Part shown: piece after piece, positions 8,245 through 17,045 of the stretch
Position numbering within the stretch: position 1 is the first letter of the stretch
Layout of the letters: each line of letters begins with the position of its first letter
DNA from: an uncultured Micrococcaceae bacterium
GTDB taxonomy: Bacteria > Actinomycetota > Actinomycetes > Actinomycetales > Micrococcaceae
Assembly (NCBI GenBank): GCA_947502645.1
Contig: CANNAD010000002.1
Coordinates: 248,001 to 312,000 of the forward strand
Reading direction: 5' to 3'
Length of the DNA stretch: 64,000 nt
Translations under genes and position numbers: made by a program
Notes under the pieces: generated by a model
Databases searched by the model: none
What the model was told of the DNA's origin: nothing
Seen by the model: the letters and a program-made list of their open reading frames with translations, nothing else

Positions 8245-9474
8245 ATGACTGTCGATTCACTGATCACACGTGCCCGAGAACTGGATTCTGCCGACCCGCT
8301 GGAGCAATACCGCAGCCGGTTCATCGGACATGACAACGCCGAGCTACCTGCCTACCTGGACGGAAACTCCCTGGGACGGCCCCTGGAAGCTACCCGCGAA
8401 CGGTACAACTCCTTCATTACCGAGCAGTGGGGCGGCAGGCTCATCCGGGGGTGGGACGAAGCATGGCTCCAGCTGCCGTTGACCCTCGGCGACAAGATCG
8501 GTGAGGTGACTCTGGGAGCCGCCAGGGGACAGTGCATCGTTGCCGACTCGACCACCGTGCTGCTGTACAAGCTCGCGCGCGCTGCTGTGGCAGCACGCCC
8601 GGGGCGAACGGAAATTGTCCTGGATCGGGATAACTTTCCGACCGACCGCTACGTCATGGAGGGGGTCGCCAATGAGTGCGGACTGCGCCTTCGGTGGCTC
8701 CAGGCATCGCCAGACAGCGGCGTGACTACAGAGGATGTCCAGGCCGTCGTCGGCCCCGACACAGCCTTCGTGGTACTCAGCCATGTAGCGTACCGTTCCG
8801 GCCACCTCGCCGACATGCAGACCATCACCTCCGCAGTGCACGACGCCGGTGCACTGGTCCTGTGGGACCTCTGCCATAGCGTGGGATCTGTACCGGTACA
8901 GCTGGATGCGTGGGGTGTGGACTACGCCGTCGGCTGCAGTTACAAGTACCTCAACGGGGGACCGGGGGCGCCTGCATGGGCGTATGTCGCTGAACGGCAC
9001 CACACAGACCTTGATCAGCCCATCCAGGGGTGGATCGGGTCGGCAGATCCGTTTGGCATGGTCCAGGGGTACGAGCCTGCTTCCGGGATCCGGCGCATGC
9101 TCTCCGGAACGCCGCCCATCATGGGCATGCTGGCCATCGAGGACATGGTGGATCTGATCGCTGAGGTCGGGATGGACGCTGTCCGCAAAAAGTCAGTGGA
9201 TCTCACCGAATTCGCTCTCGAAGCCGTGACGGAACTCCTGTCGTCACATCAGGTCCAGGTGGCATCCCCAACGGATGCAGCAAGCCGCGGCAGCCACATC
9301 ACCATTGACCACCCCTCGTTCCGCGCCGTGACAGCTGAACTGTGGGACAACGGCATCATTCCCGACTACCGCAATCCGAACGGAATCCGGCTCGGGTTGT
9401 CTCCGCTGTCGACGTCCTTCGCTGAGACGTTGCACGGGATTCTGGCGATCGAGAAAATCCTCGCCGCCAGCTAA
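8245..9474 (+). CDS. kynU: Kynureninase
   Basis: A 409-aa PLP enzyme that hydrolyses kynurenine to anthranilate and alanine (EC 3.7.1.3). Kynureninase signatures are AYLDGNSLG near the N-terminus, DRDNFPTDRYV, HVAYRSG, DLCHSVGSVPVQLDAWGVDYAVGCSYKYLNGGPGAPA with PLP lysine Lys234, and SGTPPIM. No tryptophan dioxygenase or formamidase gene lies nearby, so the rest of the kynurenine pathway must be elsewhere or absent. It has its own leaderless promoter and is not part of the preceding operon. A cysteine-desulfurase-like class V aminotransferase is the alternative, but the kynureninase motifs are specific. Confidence 0.9.
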   Translation: MTVDSLITRARELDSADPLEQYRSRFIGHDNAELPAYLDGNSLGRPLEATRERYNSFITEQWGGRLIRGWDEAWLQLPLTLGDKIGEVTLGAARGQCIVADSTTVLLYKLARAAVAARPGRTEIVLDRDNFPTDRYVMEGVANECGLRLRWLQASPDSGVTTEDVQAVVGPDTAFVVLSHVAYRSGHLADMQTITSAVHDAGALVLWDLCHSVGSVPVQLDAWGVDYAVGCSYKYLNGGPGAPAWAYVAERHHTDLDQPIQGWIGSADPFGMVQGYEPASGIRRMLSGTPPIMGMLAIEDMVDLIAEVGMDAVRKKSVDLTEFALEAVTELLSSHQVQVASPTDAASRGSHITIDHPSFRAVTAELWDNGIIPDYRNPNGIRLGLSPLSTSFAETLHGILAIEKILAAS

Positions 9475-9538
9475 CGCCCACGCCCACGCCCTCACACTCC
9501 AAGCCCCACGCCCCGCGCTCTAGACCCTTGGCTTCCGG

Positions 9539-9596
9539 CCGAGATCGGGGTTTACCGCCGAGATCACCGGTTACAAACCCTGATCTCGGCGGTAAA
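9539..9596. repeat. Nested inverted repeat downstream of kynU
   Basis: Two interleaved inverted repeats share an eight-base core (CGAGATC-type). TTTACCGCCGAGATC at 9551-9565 is a perfect 15-bp inverted match to 9582-9596. The segment 9539-9553 matches 9575-9589 inversely with one mismatch. It lies in a C-rich, gene-free stretch (9475-9633) and has no T-run, so it looks more like a REP-type dispersed element than a simple terminator. Confidence 0.65.
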
Positions 9597-9633
9597 GGGT
9601 GACTTGGCGTGGAATGCAAAGCTGAGAATACAA

Positions 9634-9669
9634 AAAAGCCCTAGCCAGATTGCTCTGACTAGGGCTTTT
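9634..9669. terminator. Bidirectional terminator behind tRNA-Leu
   Basis: Hairpin with arms 9634-9648 and 9655-9669 (15 bp, one mismatch), flanked by AAAA and TTTT inside the arms, so it can act on either strand. It immediately follows the 3' end of the minus-strand tRNA-Leu gene. Confidence 0.8.
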
Positions 9670-9673
9670 GTTG

Positions 9674-9756
9674 TGCGCGGAGGGGGACTTGAACCCCCAC
9701 CCCGTTTCCAGGACTAGCACCTCAAGCTAGCGCGTCTGCCATTCCGCCACCCGCGC
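9674..9756 (-). tRNA. tRNA-Leu (anticodon GAG)
   Basis: The minus strand folds as a class II tRNA: acceptor arm GCGCGGG paired with TCCGCGC, anticodon stem CTAGC/GCTAG around loop TTGAGGT (anticodon GAG, reading CUC/CUU), a long variable arm, and a T arm with GGTTCAAGTCC. The discriminator is A and CCA is not encoded. An ACTCTA on the plus strand (9813-9818; TAGAGT on the minus strand) is a plausible -10 about 57 nt upstream. Confidence 0.95.
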
Positions 9757-9834
9757 TCAGGTGATTTTCGATGGTCTCTGTTATCCGGAAACCGTCGAAA
9801 GCAGCGAGAAAAACTCTAACATGACTTGGCCCCG

Positions 9835-9863
9835 TTCGTTGAATCGAGTCCGGCCGGTAGTGT
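9835..9863 (+). promoter_or_regulatory. Candidate promoter of the M20 peptidase gene
   Basis: TTCGTT, 17-bp spacer, TAGTGT, leaving about a 40-nt leader with an AAGGAG ribosome site before the ATG at 9912. Confidence 0.35.
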
Positions 9864-9911
9864 TGCGGTAAGAGGAGCTGTCACGCCACGAGCATTGCGA
9901 AGGAGATCTCC

Positions 9912-11216
9912 ATGCCCGGATTGCGCGGAGAAGATGAAGTTGTTGGTATCTGTCAGGATCTGATCCGGTTCGATACCTCCAACTACGGCAACAACGAGGG
10001 ACCCGGCGAGCGCCTGGCGGCCGAATACACTGCCCGGCTGATCGATGAGGTTGGTCTCAGCCCCGAAATCCATGAATCAGCCCCGGGACGCGCATCGGTT
10101 GTTGCCAGAATGGCTGGAAAGAATCCTTCCCTGCCGGCGCTCGTGGTGCATGGTCATCTCGACGTCGTACCGGCGCAAAAGGAAGACTGGAGCGTTGATC
10201 CGTTCAGCGGGGAGGAGCGGGACGGCCTGATCTGGGGCAGGGGCGCCGTGGACATGAAAGACATGGACGCGATGATTCTTTCCGTCCTGCGGCAGATGAG
10301 CCGCGACGGCGTGCAACCGGAACGCGACCTCATTTTTGGTTTCTTCGCGGATGAGGAAGCGGGCGGAAACTACGGCGCTTCCTGGTTGGTGGATAACAAG
10401 CCGGAGTTGTTCGAAGGGGCTACAGAGGCCATTTCCGAAGTGGGCGGTTTCTCCTCCACGATCGGAGGGAAGCGGGCGTACCTGCTGCAGACCGCGGAGA
10501 AGGGCATTTCGTGGCTGCGGATGACAGCGCACGGGCGTGCCGGTCACGGATCCCAGATCAACACTGACAACGCTGTCACCCGGCTGGCGAGGGCGGTTGC
10601 CCACGTGGGTGATCATGTCTGGCCGATTGAGCTGACGGACACCACCAGAGAGTTCGTGGAACGCGTCACGGAGCTCACGGGCGTCGAGTTCGATGCCAAT
10701 GATCCTGAGAAGTTGTTGGCTGAGCTCGGCACCTTGTCGCGGTTCGTCGGCGCGACCCTTCAGAACACGGCAAACCCCACGCTGCTGAAGAGCGGGTACA
10801 AGCACAACGTGATTCCCGGACAGGCAGATGCTCTCATCGATGTGCGTACATTGCCCGGTCAGGAAGAGTCGGTGCTTGAGATCATCCGGCATCTTGCCGG
10901 TGACGGCGTGGACGTTACCTATGATCACCACGACGTATCGCTGGAAGTACCGTTTTCCGGCGCGCTCGTCGATTCCATGATCGGCGCACTGCAGGCGGAG
11001 GACCCGGGAGCCCCGGTGCTGCCCTACACGCTCTCCGGAGGCACCGACAACAAATCCCTGAGCCGTCTGGGGATCACCGGTTATGGGTTTGCCCCCTTGC
11101 AGCTCCCGGACGATCTGGATTTCACCGGCATGTTCCATGGTGTGGATGAGAGGGTCCCTACCGAATCCCTCAAATTCGGGACACGTGTACTGAACCGATT
11201 GCTGACCACGTACTAG
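9912..11216 (+). CDS. M20/M25/M40 family metallopeptidase
   Basis: A 434-aa zinc aminoacylase/dipeptidase-type hydrolase related to ArgE and DapE. Metal ligands are visible in VHGHLDVVPA (His, Asp), GRGAVDMKDMDA (bridging Asp), FADEEAGG (catalytic Glu pair) and MFHGVDERVP near the C-terminus (His). The lid domain lies between about residues 190 and 330. The substrate is not predictable. ATG start with AAGGAG 6-7 nt upstream. It is followed after 12 bp by an acyl-CoA dehydrogenase gene, probably in one operon, although no functional link is obvious. Confidence 0.88.
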   Translation: MPGLRGEDEVVGICQDLIRFDTSNYGNNEGPGERLAAEYTARLIDEVGLSPEIHESAPGRASVVARMAGKNPSLPALVVHGHLDVVPAQKEDWSVDPFSGEERDGLIWGRGAVDMKDMDAMILSVLRQMSRDGVQPERDLIFGFFADEEAGGNYGASWLVDNKPELFEGATEAISEVGGFSSTIGGKRAYLLQTAEKGISWLRMTAHGRAGHGSQINTDNAVTRLARAVAHVGDHVWPIELTDTTREFVERVTELTGVEFDANDPEKLLAELGTLSRFVGATLQNTANPTLLKSGYKHNVIPGQADALIDVRTLPGQEESVLEIIRHLAGDGVDVTYDHHDVSLEVPFSGALVDSMIGALQAEDPGAPVLPYTLSGGTDNKSLSRLGITGYGFAPLQLPDDLDFTGMFHGVDERVPTESLKFGTRVLNRLLTTY

Positions 11217-11228
11217 GAGACGCAGGTA

Positions 11229-12401
11229 ATGACCGACATCAGGAGCACGCTGATGAATGACATCCTCCCCGATGACATGATGACCGAGTTCCGTTCCCGT
11301 GCAGGCGGGTATGACGAGCAGAACCGGTTTTTCGATGAAGACCTGGCGGACCTCCGTGAGAGCGGCTACCTTGGCCTTTTCTCATCAGAGGACGACGGCG
11401 GCAAAGGTTGCAGTCTTCAGGAAGTGGCTGCTCTGCAGCGTCGTCTTGCGGCAGCGGCGCCGGCCACTGCTCTGGGCATCAATATGCACTTGGTCTGGGC
11501 GGGAGTTGCGCATGTTCTGCAGGCCCGCGGTGATGATTCGTTGTCCTTCATTCTCCGGGAGGCTGTTGGGGGAGAGCTCTTCGCTTTCGGCCTGTCGGAG
11601 CCAGGAAACGATGCCGGACTTTTCGATTCCCTCACGAAAGCTGTTCCTAGGGCTGATGGATCTATGGAGTACACCGGAACGAAGGTCTTCACGAGCCTTT
11701 CTCCGGCATGGACCCGGCTGGGTACGGTCGGCAAAGACACCAGTGGATCCTCGCCCGAGCTTGTCTACGGATTCCTGACCCGCGATGCTCCTGGAGTCAC
11801 GATCAAGGACGATTGGAACACGCTGGGGATGCGGGCATCGCAGTCCAACACCACCGTCCTCGACTCGGCCGCGGTGTCTCCGGATCGGGTGGTCAGACGC
11901 CTTCCTGTGGGCCCGAGCGCTGATCCGTTGATCTTCGCTATTTTCGCTGTCTTCGAAACTCTCTTGGCGTCGGTCTATACGGGCATTGCCGACCGCGCGA
12001 TGGAACTCGCCGTTGAAGCAGCGCACGCACGGACGTCTTTCAAGAACGACGGCAGGTCCAGCGCCCACGATCCGGATATCCGCCGCCGCGTGGCAGCCGC
12101 GGCTCTGCAGTTGGATACTGCGGTGGCACGACTCCAACAGACAGCCCGCGACGTCGACCTGTTGGTTGATCACGGACCACGATGGTTCGGCCTCTTGTCC
12201 GGCGTGAAAGTTGAGTGCACACGGACTGCACGCAGCGTCGTCGACATGGCTCAACAGGTGTGCGGCGGCCGCGGGTATTTTCGTGGGCAGGAGATCGAGC
12301 GGCTCTACCGGGACGTCGTAGCTGGCGGGTTCCACCCGTCGAGTGAGGACAGCGCGCTGGCCACGATCGCCAATGCCTGGCTCGGCCCGCTGCCTCAGTA
12401 G
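11229..12401 (+). CDS. Acyl-CoA dehydrogenase family protein
   Basis: A 390-aa FAD flavoprotein of ordinary acyl-CoA dehydrogenase length. Visible landmarks are the N-terminal helical domain, FGLSEPGNDAG (FAD/substrate contact), the central beta domain with GTKVFTSLSPAW and GMRASQSNTT, and the C-terminal helical domain ending in QQVCGGRGYFRGQEIERLYRDVVAGGFHPSSEDS. The substrate is unknown; the divergent C-terminal segment means it need not act on a fatty acyl-CoA. AGGAG lies upstream of the ATG at 11229; an in-frame ATG at 11253 is an alternative start. Co-directional with the M20 peptidase gene, with a 12-bp gap. Confidence 0.85.
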   Translation: MTDIRSTLMNDILPDDMMTEFRSRAGGYDEQNRFFDEDLADLRESGYLGLFSSEDDGGKGCSLQEVAALQRRLAAAAPATALGINMHLVWAGVAHVLQARGDDSLSFILREAVGGELFAFGLSEPGNDAGLFDSLTKAVPRADGSMEYTGTKVFTSLSPAWTRLGTVGKDTSGSSPELVYGFLTRDAPGVTIKDDWNTLGMRASQSNTTVLDSAAVSPDRVVRRLPVGPSADPLIFAIFAVFETLLASVYTGIADRAMELAVEAAHARTSFKNDGRSSAHDPDIRRRVAAAALQLDTAVARLQQTARDVDLLVDHGPRWFGLLSGVKVECTRTARSVVDMAQQVCGGRGYFRGQEIERLYRDVVAGGFHPSSEDSALATIANAWLGPLPQ

Positions 12402-12419
12402 AGGTTTCGAGCGTAAACC

Positions 12420-12653
12420 TCAGGCGGTGCGCGCGACGCGGATCACTTTGCGGCGGAGCCAGAACCGTCTGCCGCCACCCATATAGAGCCTGCTCTTTTC
12501 CAGCTCCCATTTTCCGTATTCCGCGTGTTCGGTCAGGAGCTGTCGGGCCACGGGTAGCGGGTCTTCAGGACTCACGGTGAGCACCAGGTACTCATACTGC
12601 CGGACGCTGTCCCTCTTGCGGACCTCCCGAGCGGGCAGAAACTGTTCCTTCAA
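12420..12653 (-). CDS. Small conserved actinobacterial protein (DUF5703-like)
   Basis: A 77-aa basic protein with the pattern RQYEYLVLTVSPEDP, LLTEHAEYGKWELEKSRLYMGGGRRFWLRRKV, which I recognise as the DUF5703-type family of unknown function. I choose TTG at 12653 (MKEQFLPAREV...) because GGAG lies 6-7 nt upstream; a TTG at 12689 would add 12 residues with no ribosome site. It lies convergent to the acyl-CoA dehydrogenase gene with an 18-bp gap. Function unknown. Confidence 0.7.
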   Translation of the reverse strand: MKEQFLPAREVRKRDSVRQYEYLVLTVSPEDPLPVARQLLTEHAEYGKWELEKSRLYMGGGRRFWLRRKVIRVARTA

Positions 12654-12731
12654 TGTTTCTCCGATCTGCAGGTTATTTCGTTCGAGCAAAAATGATTCGG
12701 CCTTTGCTCTTTATTTTGCTGCGTAAACAGA

Positions 12732-12737
12732 TAACGT
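12732..12737 (+). promoter_or_regulatory. Leaderless -10 of the acidic small protein gene
   Basis: TAACGT, 7 nt before the ATG at 12745, which has no ribosome-binding site. Confidence 0.5.
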
Positions 12738-12744
12738 CGTACCC

Positions 12745-13011
12745 ATGAGCATAGATCCGCGTGTCGCGCTCCAGTCACTGGTATCGGCTTTCGAAGAGCA
12801 TCTTGCTGCGGCGGCGTCCCGGCGTGGCCCGGACGATCCGTCAGTTGAGGCGGCGTATGTGGGCATTGCCGACGCCTTCGAAGATTATGAGGAGGCGCTC
12901 TTCGATGCATACGACGAAGTGACGCCCCTGGAAATCTACGACGACGAAGGCGACGACGTCGAGGACTCAGAGGACGACGACGAAGAAGACGAGGACGTCG
13001 ACCCGATCTGA
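12745..13011 (+). CDS. Small acidic protein of unknown function
   Basis: An 88-aa protein with a helical first half (LQSLVSAFEEHLAAAASRRGPDDPSVEAAYVGIADAFEDYEEALFDAYDEVTPLEIYDD, quoted in parts of the family pattern) and a C-terminal tail of nearly continuous Asp and Glu from about residue 67. I recognise the layout from other Micrococcaceae but know no experimentally supported function. The downstream aldo/keto reductase gene is convergent with a 4-bp gap. The acidic tail could mimic nucleic acid or bind metal or a basic partner; this is speculation. Confidence 0.7.
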   Translation: MSIDPRVALQSLVSAFEEHLAAAASRRGPDDPSVEAAYVGIADAFEDYEEALFDAYDEVTPLEIYDDEGDDVEDSEDDDEEDEDVDPI

Positions 13012-13015
13012 GCAG

Positions 13016-13951
13016 CTAGTCCGCGACGGACACTTCGTCCAGGACGGTGGTGATTTGCTCTGGCAGCCCTGATCTGTCACCAGCCAGTACAGTCTCGAGC
13101 TGTTCGGCGCTCCTGGCGCCCACAACCGCTGTTGCAACACCTGGCCGGTGGAGTAGCCAGCGGATCGCCGTTTCGGCGCAGCTGATCTTTAAACCCTGTG
13201 CCGCAGTGGCCACGGCGTCCGTGACCCGAGCCGGGCGGCCTTCCAGATACGGTTCCACATAGGGAGCCCAACGATCGGATGCAGCGCGGGAGTCAGCTGG
13301 GACTCTGCCGCGGTACTTGCCGGTTAGTGCGCCTCTGCCCAACGGAGCCCATGCCATGAGTCCAATGCGCATGGCTTCCACAGCAGGAATGATTTCCTGT
13401 TCGGCGCGGCGGTTCAACAGCGAGTACTCGCACTGGTGCGCGGTCACGGGAACGGCTGAGAGCGAGGCTGCGCGCGCCAGCTGCCATCCGGCGTGATTGG
13501 CAAGCCCGACGTAACGAACTCTGCCGGTGCTATAGGCAGTTTCCATGGCCGAGAGCACTTCGTTGACAGGGACGTGTTCGTCGGGGGCGGGCATCAGCCA
13601 AAGATCCAGATGGTCGGTGCCGAGACGGCTCAGCGTGGCGTCCAGCGAATCGAGCATGCCCCGGCGCGACGTATCAATACGGGGGTCGGTCCGGCCGCGC
13701 CGTAATCCACCCTGTGAGACCAGGACAATATCCTGCCGCGCTACGACGTCGCCGATCAGGGACCCGAGAATGGCTTCAGAACGACCATCCGCGAAACTGG
13801 CGGCGGTGTCGACCAGTGTGCCGCCGGCGCCGAGGAAGCAGCGCAACTGGGCTCGCGCGGCATCCTCATCCACCTCCAGTCCCCAATTCATGGTTCCGAG
13901 TCCGATCTCCGACACAGAGAGGCCGCTGTCACCCATAATTCGTTGCTGCAT
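13016..13951 (-). CDS. Aldo/keto reductase-fold protein lacking most of the catalytic tetrad
   Basis: A 311-aa TIM-barrel of the aldo/keto reductase family, full length. Family landmarks are LGLGTMNWG, VDTAASFADGRSE, SLDATLSRLGTDHLDLW, and the cofactor region GARSAEQL near the C-terminus. Of the tetrad Asp-Tyr-Lys-His, only Asp48 is present: Tyr is Phe53, Lys is Gln80 (LVSQGG in place of the usual ATKGG), and His is Pro121 (LWLMPAPD in place of the usual QxH-PD). The cofactor site looks retained, so it may be an NADPH-binding pseudoenzyme or a repurposed protein. The ATG at 13951 follows a TAGGCT by 6 nt. Divergent from uppP. Confidence 0.85.
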   Translation of the reverse strand: MQQRIMGDSGLSVSEIGLGTMNWGLEVDEDAARAQLRCFLGAGGTLVDTAASFADGRSEAILGSLIGDVVARQDIVLVSQGGLRRGRTDPRIDTSRRGMLDSLDATLSRLGTDHLDLWLMPAPDEHVPVNEVLSAMETAYSTGRVRYVGLANHAGWQLARAASLSAVPVTAHQCEYSLLNRRAEQEIIPAVEAMRIGLMAWAPLGRGALTGKYRGRVPADSRAASDRWAPYVEPYLEGRPARVTDAVATAAQGLKISCAETAIRWLLHRPGVATAVVGARSAEQLETVLAGDRSGLPEQITTVLDEVSVAD

Positions 13952-13957
13952 AAGGCA

Positions 13958-13963
13958 AGCCTA
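13958..13963 (-). promoter_or_regulatory. Leaderless -10 of the aldo/keto reductase gene
   Basis: Minus-strand TAGGCT, 6 nt before the ATG at 13951; no ribosome site. Confidence 0.55.
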
Positions 13964-13987
13964 CGGGAGCAATTCGGAACAGTGACA

Positions 13988-13993
13988 TAAGGT
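13988..13993 (+). promoter_or_regulatory. Candidate leaderless -10 of uppP
   Basis: TAAGGT, 7 nt before the GTG at 14001. The same AAGG could instead act as a weak ribosome site for a longer transcript. Confidence 0.4.
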
Positions 13994-14000
13994 CATATCT

Positions 14001-14825
14001 GTGAATTGGTTCGAAGCTGCATTTCTGGGACTTGTCCAGGGCCTGACGGAATTTCTACCCATCTCCTCGAGCGCGCATCTAAGGATCGTGGGGGAGCTCC
14101 TTCCCAATGCCCAGGACCCGGGCGCCGCCTTCACAGCTATCACCCAGTTGGGCACCGAAACCGCGGTCGTCGTCTACTTCTGGCGCGACATCGTGAGAAT
14201 CATCAAGGCCTGGTTCGGGTCTCTGACCGGATCGGTGCGCCGTAGTGATCCAGACGCCCGGATGGGGTGGCTCGTGATTCTGGGAAGCATACCCATCGTG
14301 GTGCTTGGCCTGCTTTTCCAGGATCAGATCGAGGGAGCCCTACGAAGCCTGTGGCTGGTCGCCACGATGCTGATTGTTTTCGGCATTATTCTGGCGATCG
14401 CCGATACTGTGGGACGCCAGAACCGCGACCTGACGGAGCTGACCTACAAACACGGTATTTTGTACGGTTTCGCGCAGGCCATGGCTCTCATTCCGGGTGT
14501 GTCGCGCTCCGGCGGGACCATCACGGCCGGGCTCTTGATGGGTTACACCCGTGAGGCTGCTGCACGCTACTCATTCCTGCTGGCCATTCCCGCCGTGTTT
14601 GGAAGCGGCGTTTACCAGCTGGTCAAGAGCTATGACGAGCCCGGACCCTTTTCCCTCGCTGAAACAGCACTGGCGACCGGGGTGGCGTTTGTCGTCGGCT
14701 TCGTCATTATTGGGTGGTTCCTTCGTTATGTTTCCACGAGAAGCTACCGGCTCTTCGTCTGGTACCGGATTCTGCTCGGTCTGGCTCTGTACCTCCTTCT
14801 GGGATTTGGTGTATTCCAGCCGTGA
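14001..14825 (+). CDS. uppP: Undecaprenyl-diphosphatase (BacA/UppP)
   Basis: A 274-aa integral membrane phosphatase that recycles undecaprenyl pyrophosphate to the monophosphate carrier for peptidoglycan and other envelope polymers; it also confers bacitracin tolerance. Conserved signatures are [22 protein letters not shown] at the N-terminus (with the catalytic Glu and Ser region) and [15 protein letters not shown] around residue 170. About eight hydrophobic segments are visible. GTG start. It diverges from the aldo/keto reductase gene with overlapping control regions and precedes mshC by 58 bp. Confidence 0.95.
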   Translation: MNWFEAAFLGLVQGLTEFLPISSSAHLRIVGELLPNAQDPGAAFTAITQLGTETAVVVYFWRDIVRIIKAWFGSLTGSVRRSDPDARMGWLVILGSIPIVVLGLLFQDQIEGALRSLWLVATMLIVFGIILAIADTVGRQNRDLTELTYKHGILYGFAQAMALIPGVSRSGGTITAGLLMGYTREAAARYSFLLAIPAVFGSGVYQLVKSYDEPGPFSLAETALATGVAFVVGFVIIGWFLRYVSTRSYRLFVWYRILLGLALYLLLGFGVFQP

Positions 14826-14870
14826 GGCGCAGTCCCAGCAACCGGTTTACCGCTGAACAGCCAAAGACCG

Positions 14871-14876
14871 TAAGGT
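14871..14876 (+). promoter_or_regulatory. Candidate leaderless -10 of mshC
   Basis: TAAGGT, 7 nt before the GTG at 14884. The AAGG inside it could alternatively serve as a ribosome site. Confidence 0.4.
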
Positions 14877-14883
14877 GGGATCC

Positions 14884-16149
14884 GTGATTGCCTGGACTTC
14901 AAACGCTCCTGAAAACGTCCCCGGTTCGGGGCCAGAGCTCATGCTCTACGATTCCGCCAGCCGCGAGGTACGTCCGTTGCCGCCCGGCGCAGGCACGGGA
15001 ATGTATGTGTGCGGCATCACCCCATACGACGCCACCCATATCGGCCACGCGTCCACCTATGTGGCGTTCGATCTCCTCAACCGGTACTGGCGGGATGGCG
15101 GCGCGGAGGTTCAGTACGTACAGAACGTCACCGACGTCGACGATCCCCTTCTGGAGCGGGCAACCGCCACGGGTGTTGACTGGCGGGACCTTGCTGAGCA
15201 GCAGACCAACCTGTTCCGCGGGGATATGGAAGCATTGAACGTCCTCGCACCAGATCATTATGTCGGCGCGGTCGAGACCGTGGACTGGCTCGTGCCAGTT
15301 GTTGAGGCTCTGGTGGCGGACGGGATCGCTTACGCCGTTCCCGGCGTGGATGGAGAGCCCGACGGCGACATCTACTTCTCTGTTCAGGATGGCCAATCAC
15401 GGTATATGGGGGATGGGTCCTGGCATCTGGGCCATATATCGGGCCTTTCAGAGGCCACGATGCTCCAGCTTTCCGCTGAACGGGGCGGCGACCCAACCCG
15501 TCCGGGGAAGCGTCATCCGCTCGATCCCCTTCTCTGGCGTGTTGCCCGCAGCGGCGAGCCGGACTGGGACGGGGCCACGCTTGGCCGGGGCCGTCCGGGA
15601 TGGCACATTGAATGTTCCGTCATAGCTCAGCGTCTCCTGCCCCAGCCCTTTGCCGTGCAGGGAGGCGGCTCAGACCTCGTGTTCCCTCATCATGAAATGA
15701 GTGCGGCTCACGCATGGGCCTCCTCGCGGCAGCCTCTGGCACATCATTACTGCCATGCGGGAATGGTCGCTTTGGACGGCGAGAAGATGAGCAAGTCCAA
15801 GGGCAATCTCGTATTCGTCTCCCGACTTCTGAAGTCAGGGGTGGACCCGGCGGCTATCCGGTTGGCCATCATCGCCCACCACTATCGTTCGGACTGGTCC
15901 TGGACCGACGAGGGGCTGGAGAGCGCGAAGTTGCGTCTGGAAAAGTGGCGTACCGCCGCCGGGCGGCCTACCAGCGAAGCAGCGGCTGCAGATCTTGCTG
16001 CCGCTGTCCGACGGGCACTGGCCGATGATCTGAACGCTCCGGTAGCTCTCCAGGCTGTCGATGACTGGTGTGAGCAGGCCCCGACAGCTGGAGAGGGCGG
16101 GGCCCAGGTTGCGGCTCTGGTCGATTCCCTGCTTGGAGTGCGGCTCTAG
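14884..16149 (+). CDS. mshC: L-cysteine:1D-myo-inositol 2-amino-2-deoxy-alpha-D-glucopyranoside ligase
   Basis: A 421-aa ATP-dependent ligase that joins cysteine to GlcN-Ins in mycothiol synthesis. It is a paralogue of cysteinyl-tRNA synthetase: [19 protein letters not shown] holds the zinc-binding Cys and the HIGH signature (His52), and EKMSKSKGN holds KMSKS (from Lys301). The cysteine-specific GWHIECS and [11 protein letters not shown] segments are present, and the tRNA-binding C-terminal domain of CysS is missing, as in MshC. I use the GTG at 14884 rather than the GTG at 14875 for spacing reasons. Its stop codon interlocks with that of the convergent PAC2 gene inside one CTAG. Confidence 0.93.
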   Translation: MIAWTSNAPENVPGSGPELMLYDSASREVRPLPPGAGTGMYVCGITPYDATHIGHASTYVAFDLLNRYWRDGGAEVQYVQNVTDVDDPLLERATATGVDWRDLAEQQTNLFRGDMEALNVLAPDHYVGAVETVDWLVPVVEALVADGIAYAVPGVDGEPDGDIYFSVQDGQSRYMGDGSWHLGHISGLSEATMLQLSAERGGDPTRPGKRHPLDPLLWRVARSGEPDWDGATLGRGRPGWHIECSVIAQRLLPQPFAVQGGGSDLVFPHHEMSAAHAWASSRQPLAHHYCHAGMVALDGEKMSKSKGNLVFVSRLLKSGVDPAAIRLAIIAHHYRSDWSWTDEGLESAKLRLEKWRTAAGRPTSEAAAADLAAAVRRALADDLNAPVALQAVDDWCEQAPTAGEGGAQVAALVDSLLGVRL

Positions 16150-17039
16150 TCCCGACCGCGTTTGCGAAGGTAGCGTTCAAACTCACGGGCTATTGACTCA
16201 CCGGTGGCTTCAGGTAGTTCAGCGGTGTCCTTGGCCTCTTCCAGCTGCTTGACGTACGCGGCAACTTCCGGGTCCTCGGTGGCCAGCTCGTCCACGCCGC
16301 GTTCCCATGCTTCTGCCTCACCCGCCAGATCTGCTGTATCCAGGGGCGAATCAAGGAGTTCCTCAAGTTTGTTCAGGAGCGCCAGCTGCGCCTTGGGAGA
16401 GGGGGACTGCCCAACGTAGTGGGGCACTGCGGCCCAGATGGACAGCGTCGGAATATCTGCCAAGCCGGCCACTTCGGACAGCACACTCACGATCCCCACC
16501 GGTCCCTCATACTCGGAAGCGTCAATGCCCAGGGTCTCCCGCACATCTGCGTCATCCGAAGTGACTGTCACGGGGATGGGGCGCGTGTGCGGGACATCAG
16601 CCAGGAGGGCGCCAACAAGAATGACGCAGTCCACGTTGAGCTCGCGCGCTGTCGCCATCAAGTCTGCTGTGTACGAACGCCACTTGTAGGACGGCTCCAC
16701 GCCGTTGACGAAGACCACATCCAGTGCCGAGTCAGAGACTTTTGCCCTACTGATGCGCGTTGACGGCCAATTGATACGACGGCGGCCATCGGCGTCCCGC
16801 CTGAGGACGGGCCGTGTGAACTGGAAATCGTAGTATTCATCAGCGTCGATTGAGGAGATCTTGTCTGCACCCCAGTACTTCGACAGGAACTTGAGTGCAT
16901 CACTCGCGGCCTCACCGGCGTCGTTCCATCCCTCAAAGGCCGCGATCATGACCGTAAACCGGCCGCCGTCACCGCTATCGCCCAACGGCCACACGCCACG
17001 CCGCTTGTTCTGACCCTCGTTCTGATCACTGCTCGTCAT
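16146..17039 (-). CDS. PAC2-family protein
   Basis: A 297-aa member of the PAC2 family (named for the eukaryotic proteasome assembly chaperone 2). In actinobacteria such a gene is regularly found close to mshC and the proteasome region; its bacterial function is not established. Visible family segments are [18 protein letters not shown] near the N-terminus, FYDFQFTRP-like text ([10 protein letters not shown]), [16 protein letters not shown] and a helical C-terminus ([20 protein letters not shown]). Its promoter reads CTGACA-N17-TAGGGT with a 6-nt gap to the ATG, so the mRNA is likely leaderless. Convergent with mshC with a 4-bp overlap; divergent from the M50 protease that begins the proteasome operon. 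Confidence 0.85.
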   Translation of the reverse strand: MTSSDQNEGQNKRRGVWPLGDSGDGGRFTVMIAAFEGWNDAGEAASDALKFLSKYWGADKISSIDADEYYDFQFTRPVLRRDADGRRRINWPSTRISRAKVSDSALDVVFVNGVEPSYKWRSYTADLMATARELNVDCVILVGALLADVPHTRPIPVTVTSDDADVRETLGIDASEYEGPVGIVSVLSEVAGLADIPTLSIWAAVPHYVGQSPSPKAQLALLNKLEELLDSPLDTADLAGEAEAWERGVDELATEDPEVAAYVKQLEEAKDTAELPEATGESIAREFERYLRKRGRD

Positions 17040-17045
17040 CCTCCA

